The position numbers were made by a program, and so were the translations under genes. Positions 23,235 to 36,701 of a stretch of 64,000 bases of DNA are shown here, in pieces; within the stretch, counting starts at the first letter, position 1; each line of letters starts with the position of its first letter. Location: the NCBI RefSeq assembly GCF_024055715.1, contig NZ_JAMXMV010000001.1:1178001-1242000 (forward strand), given 5' to 3'. This stretch comes from Actinoallomurus soli (GTDB lineage: Bacteria > Actinomycetota > Actinomycetes > Streptosporangiales > Streptosporangiaceae). A model generated the notes under the pieces. That model was given only the letters and a program-made list of their open reading frames with translations. It ran no database searches and was not told where the DNA came from.

Positions 23235-23831
23235 ATGCTGGTGCACGAGGTGATGACGGCCCCTGTGGTCACCGTGCCGCGGGACTGGACGGTCCGGCAG
23301 GCGATCCGCCTGCTGTACGAGGCGGACATCACGGCCGCGCCGGTCGTCGACGAAGAGGACCGGATGGTCGGGATCGTCAGCGAGATGGATCTGCTGCGCG
23401 GGCAGTTCGAGGCGGACCCACGGGCCTACCTGCGTCTCGCCGCGCCGCCCGAATCATCGCCGCCGACCGGGGTCGAAGAGGTCATGACACCGAACGTGCG
23501 GACCGCGCGGGAGACCGACGACGTCCTGGGCCTCGTCGAGGTGATGATCACCACCGGGGTCAAGAGCGTTCCCGTCGTCCGCGACGCGGCGCTGGTGGGC
23601 ATCGTGAGCCGTCGTGACCTGATGGGGATCCTCGCCCACGGAGATGAGCGAATCCGCGACGACGTACGGGCGGCGCTCCGGGAACTGTCCGCGGAGACCG
23701 CGGCGACACGGGTGACGGTGCATGAGGGCGTCGTCGAACTGCGAGGGGACGGCGACGAGAGGACGGCGCGGATCGCCGACGTGATCGCCCAGACGGTGCC
23801 GGGTGTCGTCCGTGTCGTTCACCGTCCGTGA
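23235..23831 (+). CDS. CBS-pair protein with C-terminal BON domain
   Basis: 198 residues, with a strong GGAGGTGACCGGC before the ATG. Two CBS motifs lie at about 3-55 ([31 protein letters not shown]) and 77-130 ([30 protein letters not shown]); they form an adenosine-nucleotide-binding Bateman module. A BON-type segment follows at 140-198. Such proteins are common in dormancy regulons and sense energy charge. The acetyl-CoA synthetase gene follows after 49 bases on the same strand, so this may be the first gene of the acs-PDH operon. Confidence 0.9.
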   Translation: MLVHEVMTAPVVTVPRDWTVRQAIRLLYEADITAAPVVDEEDRMVGIVSEMDLLRGQFEADPRAYLRLAAPPESSPPTGVEEVMTPNVRTARETDDVLGLVEVMITTGVKSVPVVRDAALVGIVSRRDLMGILAHGDERIRDDVRAALRELSAETAATRVTVHEGVVELRGDGDERTARIADVIAQTVPGVVRVVHRP

Positions 23832-23880
23832 CCCGGGGAGGCGGGGAGACCGTCATGACGCTCGTACGGGTGGCGTGCGG

Positions 23881-25640
<1,760 letters not shown>

Positions 25641-25644
<4 letters not shown>

Positions 25645-26618
25645 CGCACACCAGGGATCCGGTCGGGGAGCACCGCAGGGAACTGCTGCGGCAGATGCTG
25701 CGCATCCGGCGGTTCGAGGAGAAGTGCGCCGAGTTGTACAGCGCGGCCGAGATCCGTGGCTTCCTCCACCTGTACATCGGCGAGGAGGCCGTGGCGGTCG
25801 GCGCGTTGCAGGCGCTCACCGAAGAGGACAACGTCGTCTCCACCTATCGTGAGCATGGCCACGCGCTGGCCCGCGGCGTGCCCGCGAGCTCGATCATGGC
25901 GGAGATGTACGGCCGCGCCACCGGCTGCAGCCGCGGCAGAGGCGGGTCCATGCACCTGTTCGACGTGGGCCGGCGTTTCTACGGCGGCAACGCCATCGTC
26001 GCCGGCGGCCTGCCGATCGCGCTCGGCCTGGCCCTGGCGGACAGGCTGCGCGGAGACCGGCGGGTCACCGCCTGCTTCTTCGGCGACGGCGCCGCCGCCG
26101 AGGGGGAGTTCCATGAGTGCCTGAACCTCGCCGCGCTCTGGAGACTGCCCGTCCTCTTCTCCTGCGAGAACAACCTGTACGCCATGGGCACCGCGCTCGC
26201 GGTCGAGCACAAGGAGACCGACCTGGCGGTACGCGCCGCGACGTATGAGATCCCCTCCTGGCCCGTCGACGGCATGGACGTGGTGGCCGTCGAGGAGGCG
26301 GCCCGCCACGCCGCCGAGGCCGTACGCGAAGGAGGCGGCCCGCACTTCCTTGAACTGCGCACCTACCGGTTCCGGGCGCACTCCATGTACGACCCCGACC
26401 GCTATCGGGACAAGGCCGAGATCGAGGCGTGGAAGCGGCACGACCCGATCGACGGCCTGGCACGGCGCGAGAACGTCACCCGCGACGAACTCGAGCTGAT
26501 CGAGAAAGAGGTGGCCGCCGAGATCTCCGAGGCGATCGAGTTCGCCGAGGCCGCCCCGCTCGAACCGGTCGCGGACCTCACCCGCTTCGTTCACAGCGAG
26601 CGGACCGGCGCGGGATGA
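25641..26618 (+). CDS. Pyruvate/2-oxoacid dehydrogenase E1 component, alpha subunit
   Basis: 325 residues, ATGA-coupled to the synthetase gene. E1 alpha signatures: [53 protein letters not shown]. The thiamine-diphosphate/Mg motif is [33 protein letters not shown] cut as GDG...N near 150-180. The phosphorylation-loop region [13 protein letters not shown] is near 250. With the next gene it forms the alpha2beta2 decarboxylase that acylates the lipoyl group of E2. Pyruvate or acetoin are the usual substrates of this size class. Confidence 0.92.
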
Positions 26619-27607
26619 ACGCCGTGCTGAAGACCACCTACCGCGAGGCCGTGCGCGCCGCGCTCCGGGAGGCGCTGCTGCGCGACGAGCGCGTCTTCCT
26701 CATGGGCGAGGACGTCGGCCGGTACGGCGGCTGCTTCGCGGTGAGCCTCGGCCTGCTGGAGGAGTTCGGGCCGGAACGGATCCGGGACACGCCCCTGTCG
26801 GAGTCGGCGTTCGTCGGCGCGGGGATCGGAGCCGCCATGAACGGCATGCGGCCGATCGTCGAGATCATGACGGTCAACTTCAGCCTGCTGGCCCTCGACC
26901 AGATCCTCAACAACGCGGCGACGCTCCTGCACATGTCCGGTGGGCAGGTGCCCGTCCCCTTGGTGGTCCGCATGACCACCGGCGCGGGGCGGCAGCTCGC
27001 GGCGCAGCACTCCCACAGCCTGGAGGGCTGGTACGCCCACATCCCGGGTCTGCGCATCCTCGCCCCGGCGACGCTGGAGGACGCCCGCGGCATGCTGTGG
27101 ACCGCGCTTCAGGACCCCGATCCCGTGCTGATCTTCGAGCACGGGTCGCTCTACAACGTGGCAGGGGAACTGCCCGCCGATACCGGTGCCGTCGGCATCG
27201 ACCGCGCGGCCGTGCGCAGGGCCGGTGGCGACGTGAGCCTCATCACCTACGGCGGCACTCTCGCCAAGGCCCTGGACGCCGCGGGTGAGCTGTCCGGTGA
27301 CGGCATCGAGGCGGAGGTGATCGACCTGCGCAGTCTCCGGCCGCTCGACGACGCCACCGTCATCGACTCGGTGCGGCGCACGCATCGCGCCGTCGTGGTC
27401 GATGAGGGCTGGCGTTCGGGCAGCCTCTCCGCCGAGATCACCACCCGCATCGTCGAGCAGGCCTTCTACGACCTGGACGCGCCGATCGAGCGGGTGTGCA
27501 CCGCCGAGGTCCCCATCCCGTACGCCAGGCATCTGGAGGAGGCCGCGATCCCCCAGGTCGCGGACATCGTCGACGCGGTTCACCGGGTGGTGGGCGCCGG
27601 TGGCTGA
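26615..27607 (+). CDS. Pyruvate/2-oxoacid dehydrogenase E1 component, beta subunit
   Basis: 330 residues, ATGA-coupled to E1 alpha. Transketolase-like pyrimidine domain: [67 protein letters not shown]. The C-terminal domain carries [28 protein letters not shown] and [16 protein letters not shown]. It completes the E1 active site (pyrimidine side of the thiamine cofactor) and docks E2. The stop overlaps the E2 start by 8 bases. Confidence 0.93.
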   Translation: MNAVLKTTYREAVRAALREALLRDERVFLMGEDVGRYGGCFAVSLGLLEEFGPERIRDTPLSESAFVGAGIGAAMNGMRPIVEIMTVNFSLLALDQILNNAATLLHMSGGQVPVPLVVRMTTGAGRQLAAQHSHSLEGWYAHIPGLRILAPATLEDARGMLWTALQDPDPVLIFEHGSLYNVAGELPADTGAVGIDRAAVRRAGGDVSLITYGGTLAKALDAAGELSGDGIEAEVIDLRSLRPLDDATVIDSVRRTHRAVVVDEGWRSGSLSAEITTRIVEQAFYDLDAPIERVCTAEVPIPYARHLEEAAIPQVADIVDAVHRVVGAGG

Positions 27608-28991
27608 GTTCCGGATGCCCGCCCTCGGCGCCGACATGGACGCCGGGACGCTGACCGAGTGGCTCGTCCATCCCGGCGACCAGGTCGAGAAGGGCGACAT
27701 CGTCGCCATCATCGAGACCGACAAGTCCACGGTCGAGGCCGAGTGCTTCGACAGCGGCACCATCGGAGAACTCCTCGTGGAGCCGGGAACACGGGTCCCC
27801 GTCGGTACCGCCCTCGCCACGATCACCATGGCCGCTCCCGTGTCCGCCCCGGTACCGGCCGCGGAGCCGCACCGCCCGAAACCGCCGGAGCCGGAGCCGG
27901 AGCCGGAGCCCGCGCCCGGCGCCCGGGTGCCGTCCGCGAGACCGCGTACGCGCCGCGCGCCGCGCGAGGCGCCCGGACCGGGGGGCGGAAGACGGCCGCC
28001 GCCGGCGCCGAAGGTCTCCTCGCCCCTGGTCCGGCACCTGGCCCATCAGCGCGGCGTCGACCTGGGAGAGATCGAGGGGACCGGGCCGTCCGGCGAGATC
28101 ACGCGTGCGGACGTCGAACACGCCGCGCCCGCACGCGTCAAGGCTTCTCCGCTGGCCCGCAGGCTCGCCGCCGAACTGAACGTCGACCTGGCCACCGTCA
28201 CCGGCAGCGGATACGGAGGAGCCATCCGCGCCGACGACGTTCGCGCCGGGGCGAAGGCCGCGCGGCCGGCCGCCCGGCTCGACCGCGGCGAGCCGCGTCC
28301 CGCCGAGGGGCCCGCGGCCGATCGCCTGGAGTCCATGCGCCAGGCGATCGCGCGGGCCATGGCCAGATCGAAGCGGGAGATTCCGCACTACTACCTGACG
28401 AGCGCCATCGACCTGGCACGCGCCATGGACTGGCTGCGGCGGCGGAACCGGAGACTCCCGGTCGAAGACCGGATCATCCCATCCGCGCTCTTGCTCAAGG
28501 CCGCCGCGGTGGCACTGCGGGAGGTCCCGCGGCTCAACGGCTTCTGGGCCGACGACGGATTCGTCCCGGCCGACCGGGTCCACCTGGGCGTCGCGATCTC
28601 ACTGCGCGACGGCGGCCTGATCGCGCCGGCCCTGCACGACGCCGACGATCTCCCCCTCGCCGACCTCATGGCGGGCCTGCGCGACCTCGTCGCCAGAGCC
28701 CGTACCGGGCGGCTGCGCGGATCGGAGCTGACGGACCCCACCATCACGGTCACCAACCTGGGCGACCAGGGCGTCGAGTCGGTCCACGGCGTGATCTATC
28801 CGCCGCAGGTCGCACTCGTCGGCTTCGGCGCGATCCTCGACCGCCCCTGGGCGGTCGACGGCCTCCTCGGCGTACGGCCCGTCGTGTCCGCGACCCTCTC
28901 CGCCGACCACCGGGCCACCGACGGCCGTACGGGCGGGTGCTACCTCCAGGCCGTCGACCGTCTCCTGCAGCGACCCGAGGAGCTGTCATGA
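27600..28991 (+). CDS. Dihydrolipoamide acyltransferase (E2) with two peripheral-subunit-binding domains
   Basis: 463 residues, GTG start inside the end of the E1 beta gene. The lipoyl domain is at 2-76, with Lys42 in [12 protein letters not shown] Pro/Glu/Arg linker follows. There are two peripheral-subunit-binding domains, about 140-175 ([20 protein letters not shown]) and 180-215 ([20 protein letters not shown]); most bacterial E2s have one. The catalytic domain (about 235-463) ends with the active-site motif [13 protein letters not shown]. It moves the acyl group from lipoate to CoA, or possibly to the ACP encoded next. No E3 (lipoamide dehydrogenase) gene is present, so that subunit must be shared from elsewhere. 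Confidence 0.92.
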   Translation: MAEFRMPALGADMDAGTLTEWLVHPGDQVEKGDIVAIIETDKSTVEAECFDSGTIGELLVEPGTRVPVGTALATITMAAPVSAPVPAAEPHRPKPPEPEPEPEPAPGARVPSARPRTRRAPREAPGPGGGRRPPPAPKVSSPLVRHLAHQRGVDLGEIEGTGPSGEITRADVEHAAPARVKASPLARRLAAELNVDLATVTGSGYGGAIRADDVRAGAKAARPAARLDRGEPRPAEGPAADRLESMRQAIARAMARSKREIPHYYLTSAIDLARAMDWLRRRNRRLPVEDRIIPSALLLKAAAVALREVPRLNGFWADDGFVPADRVHLGVAISLRDGGLIAPALHDADDLPLADLMAGLRDLVARARTGRLRGSELTDPTITVTNLGDQGVESVHGVIYPPQVALVGFGAILDRPWAVDGLLGVRPVVSATLSADHRATDGRTGGCYLQAVDRLLQRPEELS

Positions 28992-29230
28992 CACCCGACG
29001 AGGCGCGGAAGATGATCGAAGAGGTCCTCGCCGACATCGTGCCCGGCACCGACTTCACGGCGCTGGACGCCGACGCCGACCTGCGCGAGTCACTGGAACT
29101 CGACTCGATGGACTTCCTCACCTTCGTCACGGCCCTCAGCGACGGATCCGGCCGCCGCATCGACGAGGACGACTACCCGCGCCTGGCCACGATGAGCGCC
29201 GGCGTGGCGTTCCTCACCGAGGAGGACTGA
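28988..29230 (+). CDS. Acyl carrier protein in the PDH-like operon
   Basis: 80 residues, ATGA-coupled to E2. It is an acidic four-helix phosphopantetheine carrier with the attachment site LELDSMDFL (Ser40) and second-helix region IDEDDYPRLATMSAGVAFL. It is not next to any fatty-acid or polyketide synthase gene. The strict coupling implies equal production with E1/E2, so a physical link to that complex or to the synthetase is likely. The carried acyl group is unknown. The similar small carrier fold of lipoyl-relay systems was considered, but the DSMD motif points to phosphopantetheine. Confidence 0.9.
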   Translation: MTPDEARKMIEEVLADIVPGTDFTALDADADLRESLELDSMDFLTFVTALSDGSGRRIDEDDYPRLATMSAGVAFLTEED

Positions 29231-29265
29231 GCCCCCGAGGACGGCGGACCGGGGCCACACACTCA

Positions 29266-30150
29266 TCACCCGCCGGCGCCGTGGCCGGTTCGCCGTACGA
29301 CGGCCACCGGTCCCTTGGCGTGGTGCAGGACCGCGTGGCCGACCGACCCGAGGCGCAGGCCGGGGAATCCGCCGCGTCCCCTGGCGCCGACCACGAGGAG
29401 CTCGGCCGTACGTGAGGCCTCGGCCAGGACGGTGACCGGCCGGTCCTCGATCACCTGTTCGGTCACCGGCACGTCGGGGTACTTGGCCCTCCAGCCGGCG
29501 AGGGACTCCGACAGGACCCTGGCGCCCTCCTCCTCGGCCGTCAGCGCGTTGTAGCAGACCGGTCGCATGTCCGGCGGGCTGTCCGGGCGGTTCCACACGT
29601 GGATCGCGCGCAGCCCCACCCCGCGCATGGCCGCCTCCTCCAGGGCGAAGCCCACGGCCTCGACGGACGCGTCGGAGCCGTCGACCCCGACGGCGATCTC
29701 CGGCCGCCGGGCTCTGCGGTCGGGGTCCATGGGGACCACGACGACCGGGCAGTCGGCGTGTTCAGCCGCCTGCCGGCTCACCGAGCCGAGCAGCAACCGG
29801 GTGAGGGCGCCGGTACTCCGCTGCCCCAGCACCAGGAGCACGCCTCCGGCCGATTCCTCGAGAAGAGTGCGGGGAACGGGGCCGACACCGAGCCGGCGTT
29901 CGATCGGGACCGAGGTGAAGGTCCGGGCGCGTTCCTCGGCCGCGTCCAGGACTCGCAGCCCCGGGCTCTCCGGCTCGGCCGACGGCGACCCACGGCCGAG
30001 ATACGCCGGAATGTCACCGCGCTCCCAGCCGGTCGAGACGTGCACGATCCGCAGCGGCAGCCGCCTGCACCCGGCCTCCGCCGCGGCCCAGTCCACGGCC
30101 CGCAGGGCCTGGGTCGATCCATCGACGCCGACGACGACGGGTTCGCGCAT
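29266..30150 (-). CDS. Universal stress protein with two tandem Usp domains
   Basis: 294 residues, with GGAGAGGGGG before the ATG. Usp domain 1 lies at about 3-140 (VVVGVDGSTQALRAVDWAA; ATP motif VLGQRSTGALTRLLLGSVSRQAAEHADCPVVVV, visible as G-2x-G-9x-G(S)). Domain 2 lies at about 150-290 (IAVGVDGSDASVEAVGFALEE; VVGARGRGGFPGLRLGSVGHAVLHHAKGPVAVV in pieces). Two-domain Usps that bind ATP are classic DosR-regulon members that slow growth. It is convergent with the ACP gene and divergent from FtsH, with two DosR-like boxes in the shared promoter. Confidence 0.93.
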   Translation of the reverse strand: MREPVVVGVDGSTQALRAVDWAAAEAGCRRLPLRIVHVSTGWERGDIPAYLGRGSPSAEPESPGLRVLDAAEERARTFTSVPIERRLGVGPVPRTLLEESAGGVLLVLGQRSTGALTRLLLGSVSRQAAEHADCPVVVVPMDPDRRARRPEIAVGVDGSDASVEAVGFALEEAAMRGVGLRAIHVWNRPDSPPDMRPVCYNALTAEEEGARVLSESLAGWRAKYPDVPVTEQVIEDRPVTVLAEASRTAELLVVGARGRGGFPGLRLGSVGHAVLHHAKGPVAVVRRTGHGAGG

Positions 30151-30252
30151 GATGCCCCCTCTCCGCTTCGAGCGTCCGAGGGCTCTGCCGGGTGCTCCGG
30201 CTCCCGCCTCTGGACAGCACCATCTTCCTTCCCCGCACCGGCCGGACAGAGC

Positions 30253-30264
30253 GGCGAAGGTCCC
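30253..30264 (-). promoter_or_regulatory. DosR/DevR-like box for the Usp gene
   Basis: On the minus strand the sequence is GGGACCTTCGCC, the same core as at 23170. It lies about 100 bases upstream of the two-domain Usp start, in the gap shared with the FtsH gene. Confidence 0.55.
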
Positions 30265-30298
30265 GGGAGACGGTGACCAACGACTGATGCGGCCCCCA

Positions 30299-30312
30299 GG
30301 GACCTTCGTCCC
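30299..30312 (+). promoter_or_regulatory. DosR/DevR-like box for the FtsH-type gene
   Basis: GGGACCTTCGTCCC is the most symmetric copy in the window (GGGAC and GTCCC half-sites). It lies about 50 bases before the upstream GTG (30361) and 130 before the preferred FtsH start (30442). With the box at 30253 it suggests a bidirectional DosR-type promoter. Confidence 0.6.
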
Positions 30313-30441
30313 CGACCGGCGACCGTACGCCCCTACCGGTGCTTCGCCGATCGGGAGATCGTGAGGCCGGGTGGGGGAGTCCGTTCCACGGCGCGAGGTG
30401 AGGAGGACATCGGTGAGGACGAGGGCGGGCGGAGGGCGGCC

Positions 30442-32388
<1,947 letters not shown>

Positions 32389-32436
32389 GGACCGGACCGG
32401 GCTACGGCCGCAGGGAACGACGGACGGGCGCCTGGT

Positions 32437-32448
32437 GACGAAAGACCC
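32437..32448 (-). promoter_or_regulatory. Weak DosR/DevR-like box
   Basis: On the minus strand it reads GGGTCTTTCGTC, two mismatches from GGGACCTTCGTC. It sits about 100 bases before the small coiled-coil gene at 32551, in the 162-base gap after ftsH. Confidence 0.35.
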
Positions 32449-32550
32449 TGGGACGTCTCCACGTGGCGGGAAAAGCTGAAGACAGGACCGTCGCACGGAT
32501 TCTGGGACTCGGCGGGGAACGCAGGAAGGAACCGGTGAAGGAGGGTGTCG

Positions 32551-32799
32551 ATGATCCGAGACGGTGACCACACGGATGAGCGGTCGATTATGACCGACCT
32601 GGAGAAACGCGTCGCTCGGCTGGAGACCCGCACGGAGGCGGTCGCCGAGGCGATCCGGTCACTGGCGCACGGGCTCGAGGAGGGCCCGCTGGCCGAACCC
32701 GGGGAGCGGACGGTCGCCGAGGCCGCCCGCCGCGCGCACGAACTCCTGCTCATCACCGATCCTCACCGCGATGAGGAAGACCGCGAAGCCCGGCGATGA
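32551..32799 (+). CDS. Small charged helical protein, unknown function
   Basis: 82 residues from ATG 32551, with AAGGAGGG 6 bases ahead; GTG 32545 and ATG 32590 are also in frame. Residues 14-60 are heptad-like (MTDLEKRVARLETRTEAVAEAIRSL in pieces), a likely short coiled coil, followed by an Ala/Glu/Arg helix. I recognise no family. It lies between ftsH and a Usp gene on the same strand, and its stop overlaps a possible upstream Usp start (ATGA at 32796), so it belongs to the stress operon. Confidence 0.7.
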   Translation: MIRDGDHTDERSIMTDLEKRVARLETRTEAVAEAIRSLAHGLEEGPLAEPGERTVAEAARRAHELLLITDPHRDEEDREARR

Positions 32800-32873
32800 G
32801 CCGTTCGCGCGAGGCGGGTGGTCCCGGTGCGTGTCGGCGACGCGTTCCGGGCGGCCGCCCAGAGGTGAGCACG

Positions 32874-33356
32874 ATGACCGGTAGCACTTCTTCCAGCGCC
32901 GAGCCGGCGCCGATCCTCGTCGGCATCGACGAGTCCCCGGCCCGGACGGCGGCGTTGCGCTGGGCGGTCGGCCAGGCACGCCGACAGGGGTGCCGGCTGC
33001 GCATCGTCCACGCGTGGGAACTGGGGCCGGGAGAGGCGGCGGTGCTCAGCCACGATGAGCGTGAGCAGAGACGGAAGTCCGTGGTCGCCGACTGCCGGGC
33101 CTCGATCGAACGGGTGCTCGGCCGAGCGGCACCGGACGTCGCCGCCGACATCGAGATCCTCGAAGGACCCGCCGGCCCGATCCTCGTCGAACTCGCCCGG
33201 AACGCGTCGCTGCTCGTCCTGGCCACCCACGACCGTCCCGGCAGACGACGCCTCACCGCTCAGTCGGTCGGCCACTACTGCCTGTCGTACGCGTCGTGTC
33301 CGGTGGTGATGGTCCCCGGTAAGCCGGAGGACGCCGATCCGCAGACCGGATGCTGA
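32874..33356 (+). CDS. Universal stress protein, single Usp domain
   Basis: 160 residues from ATG 32874 (AGAGGTG upstream); an in-frame ATG at 32796 would add 26 non-family residues. The Usp domain has ILVGIDESPARTAALRWAVGQARR at the N-terminus, LLVLATHDRPGRRRLTAQSVGHYCLSYASCPVVMVP at the C-terminus, and a relaxed G-2x-G-9x-G nucleotide loop. Because that loop is degenerate (THDRPGRR), ATP binding is uncertain. It is a likely stress or hypoxia-induced signalling protein. Confidence 0.87.
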   Translation: MTGSTSSSAEPAPILVGIDESPARTAALRWAVGQARRQGCRLRIVHAWELGPGEAAVLSHDEREQRRKSVVADCRASIERVLGRAAPDVAADIEILEGPAGPILVELARNASLLVLATHDRPGRRRLTAQSVGHYCLSYASCPVVMVPGKPEDADPQTGC

Positions 33357-33426
33357 GCAGGCCGTTTCGGGCTCAGCACGAAAGAGCAGATCCCGAATAA
33401 GGGGCGTAAAAGAGGGGGATTCGATC

Positions 33427-33852
33427 ATGACAACCGCACGCGAGATCATGCACCACGGCTGTGAGTGCCTGTCGCTCGACGAGGATCTCACCACGGCCGC
33501 CCGCCGCATGGCCGAGTCGGACGTGGGTGCGCTGCCGGTCTGCGGAGAGGACGGCCGGCTGAAGGGGATCATCACCGACCGCGACATCGTCGTGAAGGCC
33601 ATCGCGCAGGGCAGGAACCCCGCCGACGTTCGCGCCGGAGACCTCATCGGCGAGGGCGAGGTCTTCTACGTCGACGCCGCCGCCGACATCGACAACGTCC
33701 TGCACGAGATGATGGAGCACCGTGTCCGGCGCCTGCCCGTGATGGAGAACGACCACCTGATCGGGATCATCAGCCAGGCCGACCTGGCGGCGAAGCTGCC
33801 CGAGGACAAGGTCGGTGAGCTCGTGTCGGCCATCTCCACCACATCGCACTGA
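33427..33852 (+). CDS. CBS-pair domain protein
   Basis: 141 residues, the whole protein being one Bateman module. CBS1 reads AREIMHHGCECLSLDEDLTTAARRM with LKGIITDRDIVVKAIAQG; CBS2 reads VFYVDAAADIDNVLHEMMEHRVRRLPVMENDHLIGIISQADLA in pieces. AGAGGGGG lies just upstream of the ATG. Stand-alone CBS pairs of this size, such as the DosR-regulated Rv2626c of M. tuberculosis, are among the most induced hypoxia proteins. Similarity of layout to that protein is my inference. Confidence 0.9.
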   Translation: MTTAREIMHHGCECLSLDEDLTTAARRMAESDVGALPVCGEDGRLKGIITDRDIVVKAIAQGRNPADVRAGDLIGEGEVFYVDAAADIDNVLHEMMEHRVRRLPVMENDHLIGIISQADLAAKLPEDKVGELVSAISTTSH

Positions 33853-33863
33853 CGACGACGGCC

Positions 33864-36641
33864 TCATCGCCGTGGCGCCGGCGAGTCTGCGCGGACGGCC
33901 GTACGGGCGGCATGGCGCCGCACCAGGTGGCGGCGCAGCTCGTCGGCTCCCCAGACGATGAACGGATACGGGAGCAACAGGAGCAGATCGCCGGGGGGCA
34001 GCGGGGCGGTGCCCAGCAGGTGCTGGAACACCGGGGCGTACACGAACACTGCCACGAGGAGCAGCTCTCCGGCGATTCCCGCCAGCAGGTAACGGTTGGA
34101 CAGGACGCCCACGGAGCGCAGCGACGTGTGCTGGGTGCGCACGGCGAAGGCCGTCCCGATCTGCCCCGCGACCATTCCGAGGAATGTCATGGTCGTCGCC
34201 TGCCGGTAGGCGTGATGCAGAGGATCGCCGACGCCGGTCGGCGCACCGGGACGCCAGCCCGCCCGGGTGAGCACGAGGAAGAAACCGGCCAGCTGCAGGA
34301 CGCCGACCAGCACGCCGAGGAAGAGCCAGGCGCGCAGCAGCATGGGCGCGCGTATCACTCCTTCGGAACGCGGCCGGGGCGGGCGCTCCATGACGCCCGG
34401 CTCGGCGGGCTCACGGCTGAGCGCGAGGGCCGGGAGCGTCTCGCTGCCGACGTCGAAGGCCAGCAGCTGCAGGATCGTCAGGGGTAGCGGCACCGCGCCG
34501 CCGGCGAGCGCGAAGACCAGGAACGGGGCCACCTCCGGGGTGGCGTGGGCGAAGATGTAGATGATGAACTTGCGGACGTTGTCGTAGACGCGCCGTCCGG
34601 ACCGTACGGCTTCGACGATCGAGGTGAAGTCGTCGTCCGTGAGGATCATGGTGGCCGCCTCACGGGCCACGTCGGTGCCCGAGCGGCCCATCGCCACACC
34701 GATGTCGGCGCGGTGCAGCGCCGGGGCGTCGTTGACCCCGTCGCCGGTCATGGCGACCACGTGCCCCTGGCCGCGCAGCGCGTCGGCGATGCGCAGCTTG
34801 GCCTCCGGTGACGCGCGGGCGAAGATCACGTCGCGTTCGTCCCGCAGGAGCTCATCGAGCTGATGGTCGTGCAGCCGGTCCAGCTCCTCCTCGGTGACCA
34901 CACGGGGATGGCGGTCGGTGATGCCGACCCGGCGGGCGATCGCGACGGCGGTCAGCGGATGGTCGCCGGTGATCACGATGACGCGGATGCCGGCGGTCCG
35001 GCAACGCGCGACCGCCTCGGTGACTCCCGGGCGCGGCGGATCGAGCATGGCGATCAGCCCGACGAAACACAGGTCGCGTTCGGCGTCCGCGCGCCGATGC
35101 GGTGGACGCTCGCGCGGCGGCAGAGCGCGCTCGGCCAGCGCGAGGACGCGAAGTCCGTCGAGGGCGAAGGAGTCCACCTGGGCGGTGATGCGGCGCCGGT
35201 CGGCCGCGCCGAGCGGGACGCATCGGCCGTCGTCGCGCAGGAACTCCGAACAGCGGGGCAGCAGAGCCTCGGGCGCTCCCTTCGTATGGACGAAGAGCCC
35301 GTCGCGGTGCAGGTCGATGGTCGACATCAGCTTGAGCTCCGGGTCGAAGTGGAACTGCCAGCGGCGCCCGGCCTCCCTGCGGTCCGCTTCGACGTCGGCG
35401 CCCAGCGCCTGCGCCGCGAGCAGGACGGCGATCTCCGTCGGATCGCCGATCGGCTCCTCGCCCGGCCGGAGACGCGCGTTGTTGCACGCGGCGGCGATTC
35501 TGCCCGCCGCGGTCACCGTCGCGCCGGGCCGGCCGGCGGCCGGCCCCGGCCCCGGCCCCGCGTTGAGCCCGTCGACGACGCCCGCCGCGGTCCAGACCGC
35601 CACGGGACGCATCCGGTTCTCGGTGAGCGTTCCGGTCTTGTCGGTGCAGATGACGTCCGTGGAGCCGAGGGTCTCCACCGCGCTCAACCGTTTGACCAGC
35701 GCGCCCCGCGTCGCGAGCACCCGTACCGCCACCGCGAGCGCCAGCGTGATGACGGGCAGCAGGCCCTCCGGCACCATCCCGGCCAGCAGCCCGGCCGCGA
35801 AGACCAGCGCGTTCAGCACCGACAGGTGAGCGCCGAAGGTGGCCACCGGGATGAACGCGATCGCGAGCACGACCGAGACCACCGCGATCAGCCAGGCGAC
35901 CCGGCGGACCTGCCGCTCCAGGGGGCTGGGGTCCTGCCGGACGCGTTCGGACAGCGCCGCGATGCGACCGAGCTCGGTCGCCATGCCGGTGGCGAACACC
36001 ACGCCGCGAGCCTGGCCTCCCGTGCAGCTCGTCCCACTGAACACCAGGTCGTGCGCTCTGAGCACGGGCACGTCGACGTCCAGGATGGACGCCGACCGCA
36101 CCGCCGGGACGGCCTCGCCGGTCAGCGCCGACATGTCCACCTCGATCGCACCGGCCAGGAGCCGCACGTCCGCGGCGATCCGATCGCCCTCCTCGATGAT
36201 CGCGATGTCGCCCGGCACCAGTTCGGCGGCGTCGATCTCCGCCGAACCGCCGTCGCGGAGTACCTTGGCGCGGAGCGGAAGATACTCCGCCAGCGCCTCG
36301 ACGGCCCGCTCCGCCTGTAGTTCCTGCGCGAACGCGAAGGCGGCGTTCAGCACGATGATCGAGACGACGGCGACCGCGACGACGACCGACCCGACGATCA
36401 GCAGCAGGCTCGCGGCCAGCCACAGCAACAGGGCCAGGGGATGGGTCAGCTGACGGGCCAGTTCCCTCGGCCAGCGCCGTCCGCCGCGACGCCGCAGCTC
36501 ATTGCGGCCGTACTGCAGCAGCCGCCGCCGCGCGTCCGCGCCGGACAGCCCCCGCTGAGAACTGCGCAGATCGCGCAGCAACAGCTCGGCGGCCTCCTCC
36601 GGGTTGACGCCGGGCGGCTGGAGCCAGGCCTCATGTCTCAT
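33864..36641 (-). CDS. P-type cation-transporting ATPase (P2/CtpF-like)
   Basis: About 925 residues from ATG 36641; a GTG at 36647 is also possible. The N-terminal cation-ATPase domain has [19 protein letters not shown]. The actuator is [10 protein letters not shown]. Membrane helix 4 contains [17 protein letters not shown], the PEGLL ion-site motif of P2 pumps. The phosphorylation site is [11 protein letters not shown] (Asp near 333), the hinge [22 protein letters not shown], and six C-terminal helices follow. It moves Ca, Na/K or H ions. It is convergent with the CBS gene. Mycobacterial CtpF, a P2 pump in the DosR regulon, is a good functional parallel. Confidence 0.92.
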   Translation of the reverse strand: MRHEAWLQPPGVNPEEAAELLLRDLRSSQRGLSGADARRRLLQYGRNELRRRGGRRWPRELARQLTHPLALLLWLAASLLLIVGSVVVAVAVVSIIVLNAAFAFAQELQAERAVEALAEYLPLRAKVLRDGGSAEIDAAELVPGDIAIIEEGDRIAADVRLLAGAIEVDMSALTGEAVPAVRSASILDVDVPVLRAHDLVFSGTSCTGGQARGVVFATGMATELGRIAALSERVRQDPSPLERQVRRVAWLIAVVSVVLAIAFIPVATFGAHLSVLNALVFAAGLLAGMVPEGLLPVITLALAVAVRVLATRGALVKRLSAVETLGSTDVICTDKTGTLTENRMRPVAVWTAAGVVDGLNAGPGPGPAAGRPGATVTAAGRIAAACNNARLRPGEEPIGDPTEIAVLLAAQALGADVEADRREAGRRWQFHFDPELKLMSTIDLHRDGLFVHTKGAPEALLPRCSEFLRDDGRCVPLGAADRRRITAQVDSFALDGLRVLALAERALPPRERPPHRRADAERDLCFVGLIAMLDPPRPGVTEAVARCRTAGIRVIVITGDHPLTAVAIARRVGITDRHPRVVTEEELDRLHDHQLDELLRDERDVIFARASPEAKLRIADALRGQGHVVAMTGDGVNDAPALHRADIGVAMGRSGTDVAREAATMILTDDDFTSIVEAVRSGRRVYDNVRKFIIYIFAHATPEVAPFLVFALAGGAVPLPLTILQLLAFDVGSETLPALALSREPAEPGVMERPPRPRSEGVIRAPMLLRAWLFLGVLVGVLQLAGFFLVLTRAGWRPGAPTGVGDPLHHAYRQATTMTFLGMVAGQIGTAFAVRTQHTSLRSVGVLSNRYLLAGIAGELLLVAVFVYAPVFQHLLGTAPLPPGDLLLLLPYPFIVWGADELRRHLVRRHAARTAVRADSPAPRR

Positions 36642-36701
36642 CGGCACCCGGATCAGTACCCCGTGGCGTCCGTCGCCACCCCCGGGCGGGACGCGACGGT
36701 G

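Noticed and set aside
21747-23831. A 694-codon plus-strand frame ending in the CBS-BON gene
   Set aside because: Only its last 199 codons are real (start ATG 23235 with GGAGGT); the rest is antisense to ppsA.
28988-29230. Reading the acyl carrier protein as a GcvH/lipoyl-carrier relative
   Set aside because: It has the phosphopantetheine DSMD motif on a helix and no lipoyl-type ExDK hairpin.
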